This document shows, one piece after another, positions 25,424 through 34,146 of a stretch of 59,867 bases of DNA (its first letter is position 1; each line of letters begins with the position of its first letter). Below the pieces are notes generated by a model. It was given only the letters and a program-made list of their open reading frames with translations. It ran no database searches and was not told the DNA's origin. Made by a program: the position numbers and the translations under genes. This stretch comes from Sulfurimicrobium sp031426915 (GTDB taxonomy: Bacteria > Pseudomonadota > Gammaproteobacteria > Burkholderiales > Sulfuricellaceae): positions 1 to 59,867 of the forward strand of contig JASJPB010000061.1 of the NCBI GenBank assembly GCA_031426915.1, written 5' to 3'.

Positions 25424-27952
25424 TCAGGTTTTCCCTGCATCGGGCGCCATATCGCCAAGCGGCAGCCCGCCCCGCAGCAAAGCCGCGAACTGGTCGGGCG
25501 GAAGCGGCTGGCTGAAGTAATAGCCCTGCACCTGGTCGCGGTGCATGCCCTTGAGGTAGGTCAGCTGTTCCTCGGTTTCCACACCTTCGGTAATGACCTT
25601 CAGCTTGAGTCCATGCGCCATCGCTGCAATGGCGGTGGCAATGGTGCTATCGGTGGAATTCGGTGTCAGATCCTGAACGAAGGATTTGTCGATTTTCAGC
25701 GTGTCGATGGGAAATTGCTTGAGGTAGCTGAGCGAGGAATGACCGGTGCCGAAATCGTCCATGGAGATGCGAATCCCCATCGCCTTGAGCGCATGCAGCT
25801 TGGTTACGGTTTCGTCCGCGTTGACCATGGCGATGCTTTCGGTAATTTCCAGCTCCAGGTATTCCGCTTTGAGCCCGGTTTTCTCCAATATGTTACCGAT
25901 CACCTCGACCAGGTTATTTTGCCTGAACTGGCGCCCTGACATATTCACCGACACGCGCATAGGCGGCAGCCCCTCGTCCTGCCAGGCCTTGTTCTGGGTG
26001 CAGGCCTCGAGCAGCACCCATTCGCCGATCGGCACGATGAGGCCGGTATCCTCCGCCACGGGGATGAATTGCGCCGGCGGGATCAATCCCGCCGCCGGCT
26101 GATTCCAGCGCAGCAGCGCCTCCATGCCGGCTATCTGGTGGGTTCCGATGTCCACCTGGGGCTGGTAATGCAGCGCAAACTCCTGGCGTTCCAGCGCCTT
26201 GCGCAGCCGGGTTTCCATGGTCATGCGCTCGAAGGCATGGGCGTTCATTTCCGCTGTGAAAAACTGGAAATTGTTGCGCCCCTTTTCCTTTGCCAAATAC
26301 ATCGCCGCATCGGCGTGCTTGATCAGCGCATCGGCCTGCTCGCTGTCATCGGGATAAACGCAGATGCCGATGCTGGTGGTGACCACGATTTCATGCCCGT
26401 CCAGAATGATGGGCTGGGACAGTTCAGTGATGATTTTCTGTGCCAGGGAGGACAGGTTTCCGGTATCGGGGACGTTTTCGATCAGGATGGTGAATTCGTC
26501 GCCACCCATCCGCGCCACGGTATCATCCTCGCGCATGCAGGCGATCAGGCGCTGGCCGATGGCTTGCAGCAAGCGGTCACCCACGCTGTGCCCCAGGGTA
26601 TCGTTGATCAGCTTGAAACGGTCGAGATCGAGAAACATCACCGCTACCTGTTGCCCGGAGCGATGCGCGTGCACGATGGCATGGTTGAGGCGCTCGACGA
26701 ACAATATGCGGTTTGGGAGGTCGGTGAGCGCGTCATGATGGGCGAGATGGCGCACATGGCTCTCCGCCGCCTTGCGTTCGGTAATGTCGGAAAAGATCGC
26801 TACATAATTGGTAATTTTCCCGGCGGAATCCCTGATTTCGTTGATGGTGAGCCATTCCGGGTAAATTTCACCATTCTTGCGGCGATTCCATATCTCCCCC
26901 TGCCAATGTCCTTTTTCCTTCATTTCGTTCCACATGGCCTGGTAAAACGGCGTGCCATGCCTGCCGGAAGACAGAATCTCGGGCGTCTGGCCGATCACTT
27001 CTCGTGCCTGAAAGCCGGTAATGAAGGTGAATGCGGGGTTAACCGATTCGATGATATTTTGCGGACTGGTGATCATGATGCCTTCGAAGGTGTGTTCAAA
27101 CACTTTCTCGGCCAGGCGCAGGTTCTGGTTGGAAATCGCCAGGCTTTGTTCGCGCTCGCGCAGCGCCTCCTGGAGACTGTGCACATAGTCGTATTCGATG
27201 TTTTCCAGGATATCGGAGAAAGTGACCAGGCCGATCAGCTTGCCGTCTTCACTGGTGACGCCGAGATGGCGCACCCGATTTTCGGTAAACAGCTTGCGCG
27301 CATGGAACAGGCTGGAGTTGTACGGCACGCTGACCAGCGGAAAATTGGCCAGTTGGCCAACTGCGAGCAAGGCCCTGCTGGTCCCGATCAGCCGTAACAC
27401 GTCGCGTTCCGTGAGAATGCCGTAACTGCCATTTTCCGCCTCGACGATCAGGGCATCGACACGGGTGCTGCGCATGACTTTTACCGCTTCATTGAGCGGC
27501 GTTTCCCCGGGGATGAACAAGTGCCTCTTTTTGAGCACCGATTTCACTTCCCGCAAGGAAATGAAATATTCGATGCCCTGGTTCAGGACGATGTCGGATT
27601 GGGTGACGATGCCTTTATGGGACCCCTGGTCGTCGACCACCAGGAAATGGCGCACACCTTCCTCGCGAAAGCGCAACGTGGCTTCGCCTATCGTGGTCTG
27701 GTAATAGAGGGTCTTGACCGGCGAACTCATGACGCGCGAGATCGGCGCGCTGAAAAACGTCGGGTCTGAAAAATCCAGAGCCAGCGCATCCTGCTCGGTC
27801 CAGATGCCGATCGCCTCCCCTTCCTCGATCACCAGAATCGAGCTGCAATGCGCATCCACCATGTGTTGCACCGCCTGGGACAATGGCGTCACAGGGGTGC
27901 AACTCAGAATGTGGGGATGAATGATGCGTTCGATGGTTACGTCAACGAACAT
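25424..27952 (-). CDS. CBS-CBS-PAS-GGDEF-EAL signalling protein
   Basis: The 842-residue protein has four CBS repeats as two Bateman pairs (about 5-130 and 140-255). A short coiled coil follows, then a PAS/PAC domain (285-395), GGDEF (400-560; catalytic GGDEF at 483-487 with an RxxD inhibitory site five residues before it) and EAL (580-825; EALLRW at 611). Both catalytic motifs are intact, so it could make and degrade c-di-GMP. CBS domains usually bind adenine nucleotides, which would tie c-di-GMP turnover to energy state. No membrane segment is seen. It converges with the TetR gene, and no operon partner is visible. Confidence 0.93.
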   Translation of the reverse strand: MFVDVTIERIIHPHILSCTPVTPLSQAVQHMVDAHCSSILVIEEGEAIGIWTEQDALALDFSDPTFFSAPISRVMSSPVKTLYYQTTIGEATLRFREEGVRHFLVVDDQGSHKGIVTQSDIVLNQGIEYFISLREVKSVLKKRHLFIPGETPLNEAVKVMRSTRVDALIVEAENGSYGILTERDVLRLIGTSRALLAVGQLANFPLVSVPYNSSLFHARKLFTENRVRHLGVTSEDGKLIGLVTFSDILENIEYDYVHSLQEALREREQSLAISNQNLRLAEKVFEHTFEGIMITSPQNIIESVNPAFTFITGFQAREVIGQTPEILSSGRHGTPFYQAMWNEMKEKGHWQGEIWNRRKNGEIYPEWLTINEIRDSAGKITNYVAIFSDITERKAAESHVRHLAHHDALTDLPNRILFVERLNHAIVHAHRSGQQVAVMFLDLDRFKLINDTLGHSVGDRLLQAIGQRLIACMREDDTVARMGGDEFTILIENVPDTGNLSSLAQKIITELSQPIILDGHEIVVTTSIGICVYPDDSEQADALIKHADAAMYLAKEKGRNNFQFFTAEMNAHAFERMTMETRLRKALERQEFALHYQPQVDIGTHQIAGMEALLRWNQPAAGLIPPAQFIPVAEDTGLIVPIGEWVLLEACTQNKAWQDEGLPPMRVSVNMSGRQFRQNNLVEVIGNILEKTGLKAEYLELEITESIAMVNADETVTKLHALKAMGIRISMDDFGTGHSSLSYLKQFPIDTLKIDKSFVQDLTPNSTDSTIATAIAAMAHGLKLKVITEGVETEEQLTYLKGMHRDQVQGYYFSQPLPPDQFAALLRGGLPLGDMAPDAGKT

Positions 27953-28056
27953 CGTTTATTTCCGAACAGATAAGCTGCATGTGACAAGTTTACCCGATAT
28001 CTTTCTGCTGCACAGGGGACATGCCCTCGCGCCTGGCGCATAACCGTCCCGGGACG

Positions 28057-28106
28057 TTGCATGCCGCCACGGCCATGATGTATGATCTTTTTACCATTCT
28101 TCATAC
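28057..28106 (+). promoter_or_regulatory. Promoter overlapped by NikR-like palindrome
   Basis: A sigma-70-like promoter is visible: TTGCAT at 28057-28062, an 18-bp spacer and TATGAT at 28081-28086. Overlapping the -10 box is GTATGA (28080-28085), paired with TCATAC (28101-28106) across 15 bases. The E. coli NikR operator is GTATGA-N16-TCATAC, so this differs by one base of spacing. It lies 14 bp before the ATG of a nickel-related operon. A nickel-dependent repressor would block transcription there. Confidence 0.65.
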
Positions 28107-28119
28107 AGCATGGCTTGCC

Positions 28120-28821
28120 ATGAATCCCGTCGTTCCGCTTTCTGCTTTGCTATGGGCCACGGTTGTGACGCCACCGGCCCACGCCCACGATCTCTGGCTG
28201 GACAAGGATGGCGGCTATACGCTGTTGCAGGGCCACAGGCATTCCGCCCATTCTGGCGCTGAGATACTTCCCTATACTGCCGCTTTCGTAACAAACGCGC
28301 GCTGCCTCGATGCGGCCGGCGCGGCAAAATCCCTGCCCGTCGGCAAATTGCCCCCCTGGAAAACCCAAGCCGAGTGCGCCGCGCTCCTGGTCGCGGCGTC
28401 CTCCGGTTACTGGAGCAAAACGCCCTGGGAGACGAAAAACCTGCCCAAAACCGAGGTCAGCGGCGCGCTCCGGAGCTGGCTGTCGGAAGAGGCCGTGAAA
28501 CGCATCGACGTCTGGACGCCGGGCACGGCGCAGGCGTTGGGCGATGGCCTGGAAATCACGCCGCTCGCCAACCCCTTCGCGCTCAAACCCGGCGACAAGC
28601 TGACCGTGCTGGTAAGCGAGAACAAACGCCCCAGGGCCGGCGTCCCGGTGGCTTATGGCGGCGACACGCGCGGCGCCAGCGGCGAGGACGGCAAGGTGGT
28701 GATCCGCATTCGCCAGCTCGGCACGCAACTTATTTCCGCCAGTGTTGAAACTCCCCTGAACGATGGCAGGGCGGATGTACTGGTACGCTCCACGGCCTTG
28801 CAGTTCGAGTTGCCGCAATGA
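28120..28821 (+). CDS. Periplasmic DUF4198-type protein, nickel/cobalt uptake associated
   Basis: The 233-residue protein has a signal peptide that likely ends in PAHA before HDLWLDKDGGYTLL, a His-led start typical of DUF4198 proteins found with nickel and cobalt transporters. The family is thought to help metal uptake in the periplasm; its biochemistry is not settled. I chose the ATG at 28120 because it begins the signal peptide and lies after the promoter. The open frame runs back to 28021. Its stop overlaps the next start (ATGA). The CbiMQO importer lies 4 kb downstream on the same strand. Confidence 0.72.
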   Translation: MNPVVPLSALLWATVVTPPAHAHDLWLDKDGGYTLLQGHRHSAHSGAEILPYTAAFVTNARCLDAAGAAKSLPVGKLPPWKTQAECAALLVAASSGYWSKTPWETKNLPKTEVSGALRSWLSEEAVKRIDVWTPGTAQALGDGLEITPLANPFALKPGDKLTVLVSENKRPRAGVPVAYGGDTRGASGEDGKVVIRIRQLGTQLISASVETPLNDGRADVLVRSTALQFELPQ

Positions 28822-29240
28822 GAGCCCTGTTGCTTCTGCTGCTGATGTTGTCCGGGGCGGCTCCTGCCCACGAAGTCCTGCATGCCGTCGAAACCTCCGG
28901 CGCGGTGGTGCTACGCCTGAGTTACGCCGACGGCAAGCCTTTCAGCTACGAGGCCTATGAACTCTACCCCGACCAAAACGAGGTCCCGGCCCAGGTCGGT
29001 CGCACCGATGCCATGGGGCACGTGGTGTTCCTGCCCGGCGTGAGCAAGCAATGGCGCATCCGAGCCTTCTCCGCCGATGGGCACGGGGTGGACCTTCATT
29101 TCGAAACACCCGCCGTGGCAGGCCAGGCCGCAGCCGTCACGCCCGGTCCCAACCGTGTCAGCCTGGTCCTGTTCGGCCTGTCGCTGCTGCTGGGCGGCTT
29201 CGGTTTATATCAGCTTTTCCTGAAAAGAAAGTCACCATGA
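28818..29240 (+). CDS. Membrane-anchored NikL-like accessory protein
   Basis: The 140-residue protein has a signal peptide (MRALLLLLLMLSGAAPAHE). A small beta-sandwich domain of carboxypeptidase-regulatory type follows (about 20-100, with YADGKPFSYEAYELY and TDAMGHVVFLPG). It ends in a C-terminal membrane helix (115-133) followed by KRKSP. This layout matches the NikL-type accessory parts of nickel ECF systems. It overlaps both neighbours by four bases, so the three genes form one translationally coupled operon. The function is inferred from architecture and context. Confidence 0.6.
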   Translation: MRALLLLLLMLSGAAPAHEVLHAVETSGAVVLRLSYADGKPFSYEAYELYPDQNEVPAQVGRTDAMGHVVFLPGVSKQWRIRAFSADGHGVDLHFETPAVAGQAAAVTPGPNRVSLVLFGLSLLLGGFGLYQLFLKRKSP

Positions 29241-30217
29241 AACGCATTCTCCTCGCCCTCGCCTGCCTTTTCACCCTGCCCGCCTTCGCCCACCACGGAG
29301 TGGCCGGCATCGGCACGGCGGCGCTCGAAGGGCCGGGCGCCCCAATCGAATCTTCCAGCTCCGCGACCCTGCCGCAAGGCAGGACGCTGGCCTATTTCAA
29401 GGTGGATCATGCACGTTTCAAGACCTACAACGCCGACCCCGCCGACCCGGAAGGCGATTATTCCCGGTTCTGGATGCTGGGCATCGGCCACGGCTTCACG
29501 CCCTGGTTCTCGGCCTACCTGTTCGTTCCCTACAACCGCAAGATCGACGAACCGGGCGGCTTTGACAGCCAGGGCTGGGCCGACGTTTCGCTGATGGGGC
29601 AGCTCGGTTTCAAGTACGACCATGGCTTGCGCCTGGTTCCCGCCAACGAAAGCCTGGACGACCTGGAAGACTGGCATTTCACGCTGTTCGGCGGCGCCAC
29701 CCTGCCCAGCGGCAACGCCAACCTGCGCGATGCGTCCGGCGCCATCGACCCGGGCAAATCCACCGGCTTCGGCAAACCTTCGTATTCGCTCGGACTGTCT
29801 GCCACCAAGATGCTCGGTTCGAAAACGACTTTGGGCGCGGAAGCATCCATGCTGCGCTTCCAGGATTACACCTATGCCGACGGCAAGCGCATGCAGTTCG
29901 GCGCCGAAGAGCGCCTCAACGGCAGCCTGGCCTACCGGCTGTTCAGCGACGGGGAGCGCAAGCTGCGCATCGACGGCGTGGTCGAGGCCCAATACCTTGC
30001 CCTGGGCCGCGACCGCGCCAACGGCGGCGACGAAATCGCGACTGGCGGCAAGGTGCTGTACCTGATGCCCGGCCTGCGCATCTACCAGGACAACATGAGT
30101 TTCGCGCTGGGCATCAAGAAAGCCGCCTGGACCCGGCTCAACGAATCCGGGCAGCAGCAGGGCGCGGAAGGCAAGGAGGAATACCGCCTGGTGTTCTCGG
30201 CCTCGGCCCTGTTCTGA
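29237..30217 (+). CDS. Putative outer-membrane transporter-like beta-barrel
   Basis: The 326-residue protein has a clear signal peptide (MKRILLALACLFTLPAFA, then HHGVAG). The rest alternates hydrophobic and polar residues and ends in aromatic VFSASALF, the typical last strand of an outer-membrane barrel. It resembles the loosely annotated transporter family of Gram-negative bacteria. As the third gene of the operon behind a NikR-like site it may let nickel or a nickel complex cross the outer membrane; that is inference. The exact family is not certain. Confidence 0.6.
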   Translation: MKRILLALACLFTLPAFAHHGVAGIGTAALEGPGAPIESSSSATLPQGRTLAYFKVDHARFKTYNADPADPEGDYSRFWMLGIGHGFTPWFSAYLFVPYNRKIDEPGGFDSQGWADVSLMGQLGFKYDHGLRLVPANESLDDLEDWHFTLFGGATLPSGNANLRDASGAIDPGKSTGFGKPSYSLGLSATKMLGSKTTLGAEASMLRFQDYTYADGKRMQFGAEERLNGSLAYRLFSDGERKLRIDGVVEAQYLALGRDRANGGDEIATGGKVLYLMPGLRIYQDNMSFALGIKKAAWTRLNESGQQQGAEGKEEYRLVFSASALF

Positions 30218-30282
30218 TGCAAATCCCGGACTTGTGTTGAGCCCTGATTATCCATCAGCCAAAATCTGTTCAAAATGACATG

Positions 30283-30331
30283 CTGTAGGGGCGAATTCAT
30301 TCGCCAATGGCGGTTAAAACCTCCCCTACAG
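30283..30331. repeat. Small palindromic repeat (CTGTAGGGG / CCCCTACAG)
   Basis: Nine-bp arms at 30283-30291 and 30323-30331 enclose a second palindrome GGCGAAT-TC-ATTCGCC. It lies in the 208-bp gap between the barrel gene and gnd, so it may act as a terminator. The rest of the gap shows no gene. Confidence 0.65.
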
Positions 30332-30425
30332 GTACTAATGGGAAATCCGGGTTGAACTGAGAAATCGTACTCAGGCTGCACCGAACATGCTATTTTCAAG
30401 TTTCAAATTTCCATAAGGGGGCGCT

Positions 30426-31346
30426 ATGCGGCTGGCAATGGTAGGACTGGGGAAAATGGGCGGCAACATGACGCGGCGCCTGCGCCGTGGCGGCATCGAG
30501 GTGGTTGGCTATGACCGCGCGCAGGAAGTGGTAAGTGCACTGGTTGCGGAAGAAGGCATCGTTGCCGCTTCCTCGGTAGCCGATGCGGTCACGAAATTAC
30601 AGTCACCGCGGGTGGTCTGGCTGATGCTACCCAGCGGCGAGCCGACCGAGAGCCAGATCCGCGAACTGGCCCCGCTGCTGTCGCAGGGAGACGTGGTCGT
30701 GGATGGCGGAAACTCCAATTACAAGGACAGCCAGCACCGCGGCGCATGGCTGGCGGAACAGGGCATCGGCTTCATGGATGCCGGCACCTCGGGCGGCATC
30801 TGGGGGCTGGAGAACGGCTATTGCCTGATGGTGGGCGCCTCCCTCGAAGTGGCCAACCTCATGGAACCGGTGCTCAAGGCCCTGGCGCCCGCGCCGGATC
30901 GCGGCTGGGCCTGGGTGGGGCCGGTCGGTTCCGGACATTTCACCAAGATGATCCACAACGGCATCGAGTACGGCATGATGCAGGCGATGTCCGAGGGTCT
31001 GGAGCTGTTGCGCGGCAAGGAGGAATTCAAGCTCGATCTGGCGCAGATCACCGAGCTGTGGCGTCACAGTTCGGTGGTGCGCAGCTGGCTGCTGGATCTG
31101 ACCGCCGAGGCGCTGAAGAACGACCAGGCGCTGGAGCAGGTCGCGCCCTACGTGGCCGACTCGGGCGAGGGGCGCTGGACCGTAGTGGAAGCCGTGGAGC
31201 AGGGCGTGGCGGCCCCGGTGCTGACGCTGGCGCTGCAAATGCGTTTTGCCAGCCAGGACCAGACCGGCTATGGTTACCGCCTGCTTTCGATGATGCGCAA
31301 TGCCTTCGGCGGCCATGCCGTGAAACACACGGAGGGCGGAAAATGA
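30426..31346 (+). CDS. gnd: 6-phosphogluconate dehydrogenase, decarboxylating (short form)
   Basis: The 306-residue protein belongs to the short, often NAD-linked branch of 6-phosphogluconate dehydrogenases. It has the nucleotide-binding loop MVGLGKMGGNM, the substrate loop GTSGGIWGLENG and the catalytic segment GHFTKMIHNGIEYGMMQ. It converts 6-phosphogluconate to ribulose 5-phosphate and CO2 in the oxidative pentose phosphate pathway. A strong ribosome site AAGGGGG precedes the ATG. It overlaps zwf by four bases. No pgl gene lies beside the pair. Confidence 0.93.
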   Translation: MRLAMVGLGKMGGNMTRRLRRGGIEVVGYDRAQEVVSALVAEEGIVAASSVADAVTKLQSPRVVWLMLPSGEPTESQIRELAPLLSQGDVVVDGGNSNYKDSQHRGAWLAEQGIGFMDAGTSGGIWGLENGYCLMVGASLEVANLMEPVLKALAPAPDRGWAWVGPVGSGHFTKMIHNGIEYGMMQAMSEGLELLRGKEEFKLDLAQITELWRHSSVVRSWLLDLTAEALKNDQALEQVAPYVADSGEGRWTVVEAVEQGVAAPVLTLALQMRFASQDQTGYGYRLLSMMRNAFGGHAVKHTEGGK

Positions 31347-32848
31347 AAACCCTGGAGCCTTGCACCCTGGTCATATTCGGCGCGGGGGGAAACTTGTCGC
31401 GCATCAAGCTGATCCCCGCGCTGTTCCGGCTCGAGACGGCAAACCGTTTGCCGGAAAAGATGGTGATCCTGTCGTCCAGCCTGGAACGCTGGAGCCACGA
31501 GGAGTGGCTGGAGGAAGTCGCCGTCATGCTGCGCAACAAGTATCCCGGCGGATTTGACGAGCAGGCATTCGAACGCTTCCGCGCCCGGCTCCATTACCAT
31601 CCCAACCCGCCTGACGACGCCGAATCCTATCAGCGCATGCAGAAAACCCTGGAGGAAAATTCTGATTTTCCGCCCAACGTAGTGTTCTATATGTCGGTGC
31701 GCCCCGCCGAATTTCCCCGCATCATCGAGAAACTGGGCGAGGTCGGGCTGCTCAAGCAGAAAAACGGCTGGCGCCGGGTGGTGATCGAAAAACCCTTCGG
31801 CCACGACCTGCTGAGCGCGCAAACGCTGCAAAGCGGCTTATTCAAATACCTGGACGAACCGCAGATTTTCCGCATCGACCATTACCTCGGCAAGGGCACG
31901 GTGCAGAACATCATGGTGTTCCGCTTTGCCAACCTGCTGCTGGAACCGTTGTGGAATCACCATTACATCGACCACGTTCAGATCAGCCACGCCGAGACCC
32001 TGGGCGTGGAAGGGCGCGCCGATTATTACGAAAATGCCGGCGCCTTGCGCGACATGATCCAGAGCCACTTGCTGCAACTGCTGGCGCTGGTGGCGATGGA
32101 ACCGCCCGTGTCCATGAGTCCGGAGCATCTGCGCGACGAAAAGGTCAAGGTGCTCAAGGCGATCCGCCCCATCACGCAAAATGCGGTGCACGCCCACGCC
32201 TTTCGCGGCCAGTATGCGAGCGGCGTGGTGGACGGCAAGACCGTTCCCGGCTACCAGGAAGCGGCCGGCGTGGAGCCCAACAGCGTCACCGAGACCTACG
32301 CCGCGCTCAAGCTGTTCATCGACAACTGGCGCTGGGCCGGTGTTCCCTTCTACCTGCGCACCGGGAAACGCATGGCGGAAAACAGTTCCTCCATCAGCAT
32401 CCGCTTCAAACGCCCGCCGCAAGACCTGCTGCGCCAGACCCACCACGAGCGTTCGCGCCCCAACTGGATATTGCTCGGCATCCAGCCCGACGACTGTCTG
32501 AAAATGGAATTGCAGGTCAAGGTTCCGGGGCTGGACCTGAACACCCGCTCCATCAGCCTGGACGCGACCTACCACAAGGGCGACGATATCAATTACGACG
32601 CCTACGAGGGACTGCTGCTGGACGTGATGCACGGCGACCACTCGCTGTTCCTGCGCATCGACGAAGTCGAATGGGCATGGCGCGTGGTCGATCCGGTGCT
32701 GAAAGTCTGGTCCATGGAACGCGATTTCATCAACGATTATCCGGCGGGAAGCTGGGGGCCGCGCGGCACCTATCGCCTCTTCGACCGGGATGACCAGTTC
32801 TGGCGCCACTCGCTCGACATCGGCGGAGCGGACTTGCAGGCTTATTGA
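31343..32848 (+). CDS. zwf: Glucose-6-phosphate 1-dehydrogenase
   Basis: The 501-residue enzyme oxidises glucose 6-phosphate and passes electrons to NAD(P). It has the dinucleotide site FGAGGNLSRIKLIPALF and the substrate signature RIDHYLGKGTVQN containing the active-site His and Lys. It ends with the usual SWGPRGTYRLF region. The dinucleotide loop reads GAGGNL where many members have GASGDL, a mild variant. The ATG at 31343 lies in the gnd stop (ATGA), so the two oxidative pentose phosphate enzymes are co-translated. Confidence 0.94.
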   Translation: MKTLEPCTLVIFGAGGNLSRIKLIPALFRLETANRLPEKMVILSSSLERWSHEEWLEEVAVMLRNKYPGGFDEQAFERFRARLHYHPNPPDDAESYQRMQKTLEENSDFPPNVVFYMSVRPAEFPRIIEKLGEVGLLKQKNGWRRVVIEKPFGHDLLSAQTLQSGLFKYLDEPQIFRIDHYLGKGTVQNIMVFRFANLLLEPLWNHHYIDHVQISHAETLGVEGRADYYENAGALRDMIQSHLLQLLALVAMEPPVSMSPEHLRDEKVKVLKAIRPITQNAVHAHAFRGQYASGVVDGKTVPGYQEAAGVEPNSVTETYAALKLFIDNWRWAGVPFYLRTGKRMAENSSSISIRFKRPPQDLLRQTHHERSRPNWILLGIQPDDCLKMELQVKVPGLDLNTRSISLDATYHKGDDINYDAYEGLLLDVMHGDHSLFLRIDEVEWAWRVVDPVLKVWSMERDFINDYPAGSWGPRGTYRLFDRDDQFWRHSLDIGGADLQAY

Positions 32849-32895
32849 GCCGGGAAACACATCGCCCCCTCAATCTTCCCGGAAGCCGGTTGTCT

Positions 32896-32915
32896 CCTCC
32901 CCTGTCAAGGGGAGG
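32896..32915. repeat. Short GC hairpin behind zwf
   Basis: CCTCCCC (32896-32902) pairs with GGGGAGG (32909-32915) around TGTCAA. It lies in the 111-bp gap between zwf and cbiM. There is no T run, so termination would be weak. The same CCCCTGTCAAGGGG type of repeat is common between genes in many bacteria. Confidence 0.5.
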
Positions 32916-32959
32916 CCGGGAGGGGTTAGAAGCGGCCAACCAAAACCCCATTCCACCCC

Positions 32960-33598
32960 ATGCACATCCCCGACGGCTTCCTCTCGCCCCAGACCTACCT
33001 CCCGGCCTATGCCGTGGCGGCGGGCGCCTGGGCCTGGGCGGCGCGCGGATTGAAGCGGCAACTGGATGAAACCACCGTGCCGCGCCTGGCCATGCTGACG
33101 GCGCTGGCTTATGGCCTGGGACTGGTCATGGTGCCGCTGCCGGGCGGAACCTCGGGCCATGCGCTGGGCGTGGCGCTGCTGGCGCTGATGTTCGGCGTGC
33201 GCGCCGCCTTCATCGCCTACAGCATGGTGCTGCTGTTGCAGGCGCTGCTGTTCGGCGCGGGTGGCATTACCGCGCTGCCGGTCAACGCCCTCGCCATGGG
33301 GCTGATCGGCGCTGCCGTTGCTGTGGCGGCGAAGCGGCTGCTCACTCGCGCCGGGGATACCATCGCGGTGGGTGTGGCGGCCTGGCTCTCGGTACTGGTG
33401 CCCGCCGCGCTGGTGGCGCTGGTATTGGGCGTGCAGCCGCTGATCGCCCGGCGCGCCGACGGCTCACCGCTGTTCTTTCCCTTCGGCCCGGAAATCACCT
33501 TGCCCGCGCTACTCCTGCCCCACTTGCTGATCGGCATCGGCGAGGCCGTGCTGACGGTGCTGGTGTGGCGTTTCGCCAAGAGCCGGAAATGGGTATGA
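32960..33598 (+). CDS. cbiM: Nickel/cobalt ECF transporter substrate component CbiM
   Basis: The 212-residue membrane protein begins MHIPDGFLSPQTYLPAYAVA. The MHIPDG start with His2 is the metal-binding feature of CbiM/NikM proteins, so the ATG at 32960 is fixed by function. About six to seven membrane helices follow. It selects Ni or Co and delivers it through CbiQ and CbiO, encoded next with overlapping frames. A separate CbiN or NikN gene is not seen; the DUF4198 and NikL-like proteins at 28 kb could take its place. Confidence 0.9.
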   Translation: MHIPDGFLSPQTYLPAYAVAAGAWAWAARGLKRQLDETTVPRLAMLTALAYGLGLVMVPLPGGTSGHALGVALLALMFGVRAAFIAYSMVLLLQALLFGAGGITALPVNALAMGLIGAAVAVAAKRLLTRAGDTIAVGVAAWLSVLVPAALVALVLGVQPLIARRADGSPLFFPFGPEITLPALLLPHLLIGIGEAVLTVLVWRFAKSRKWV

Positions 33599-34146
33599 GC
33601 GCGCGCGGCTGGCTTTTTGCCTATATCGCGGCGGTAGTGACCGCTTCCTTCGTGCATGTGCCGGCGATCCTGGCCGCCGCACTGGCATGCTCGCTGGCGC
33701 TGGCGGGTTCATCCCGCTGGCGTCTGCTGAAACGAACGCTGCTGGCGATCCTTGCCTTCAACCTGACAGTCAGCCTGGGTTACGTCCTGGTGGCGCACTG
33801 GCAGGGGAATTTCCGCGCCGATTACCTGCTGCTGGTGAATCTGCGCGTGCTGCTGCTGGTGTTCCTGGGTTTCTGGTTCGCCAGCCGCGTGGACGTGCTG
33901 GCGGCGCTACGCGGCTGGCCCACGCTGGAATTGCTGGCCACCCTGGCCTTGGGCCAGACCCAGGTTTTCAAGCGTATCGTGCGCGATTTCCGTCTGGCTT
34001 TCGAGAGCCGCAACCTGGCGCGGCCGCACCTGAAGGACCGTGCGCGCAATGCCGCCGCCCAGGGCCAGACCCTGCTCGACAAATCCCTCGCCAGCAGCAC
34101 CGAGGTGGCGCTGGCGATGCGTTCGCGGGGAACTTTCGATGACTGA
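33595..34146 (+). CDS. cbiQ: ECF transporter transmembrane component CbiQ
   Basis: The 183-residue protein is a short CbiQ-type T component with about five membrane helices. Coupling-helix features occur near residues 130-145 and in the C-terminal segment STEVALAMRSRGTF, the conserved Ala-Arg-Gly motif that grips the ATPase. The ATG at 33595 overlaps the cbiM stop by four bases. Its own end overlaps cbiO by eight bases. The protein is shorter than usual CbiQ (about 220-260 residues), but both motif regions appear to be present. Confidence 0.82.
   Translation: MSARGWLFAYIAAVVTASFVHVPAILAAALACSLALAGSSRWRLLKRTLLAILAFNLTVSLGYVLVAHWQGNFRADYLLLVNLRVLLLVFLGFWFASRVDVLAALRGWPTLELLATLALGQTQVFKRIVRDFRLAFESRNLARPHLKDRARNAAAQGQTLLDKSLASSTEVALAMRSRGTFDD

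Noticed and set aside
32849..32959. Cobalamin or NiCo riboswitch before cbiM
   Set aside because: The gap is only 111 bp and shows just a GC hairpin. No B12-box or NiCo consensus is seen.
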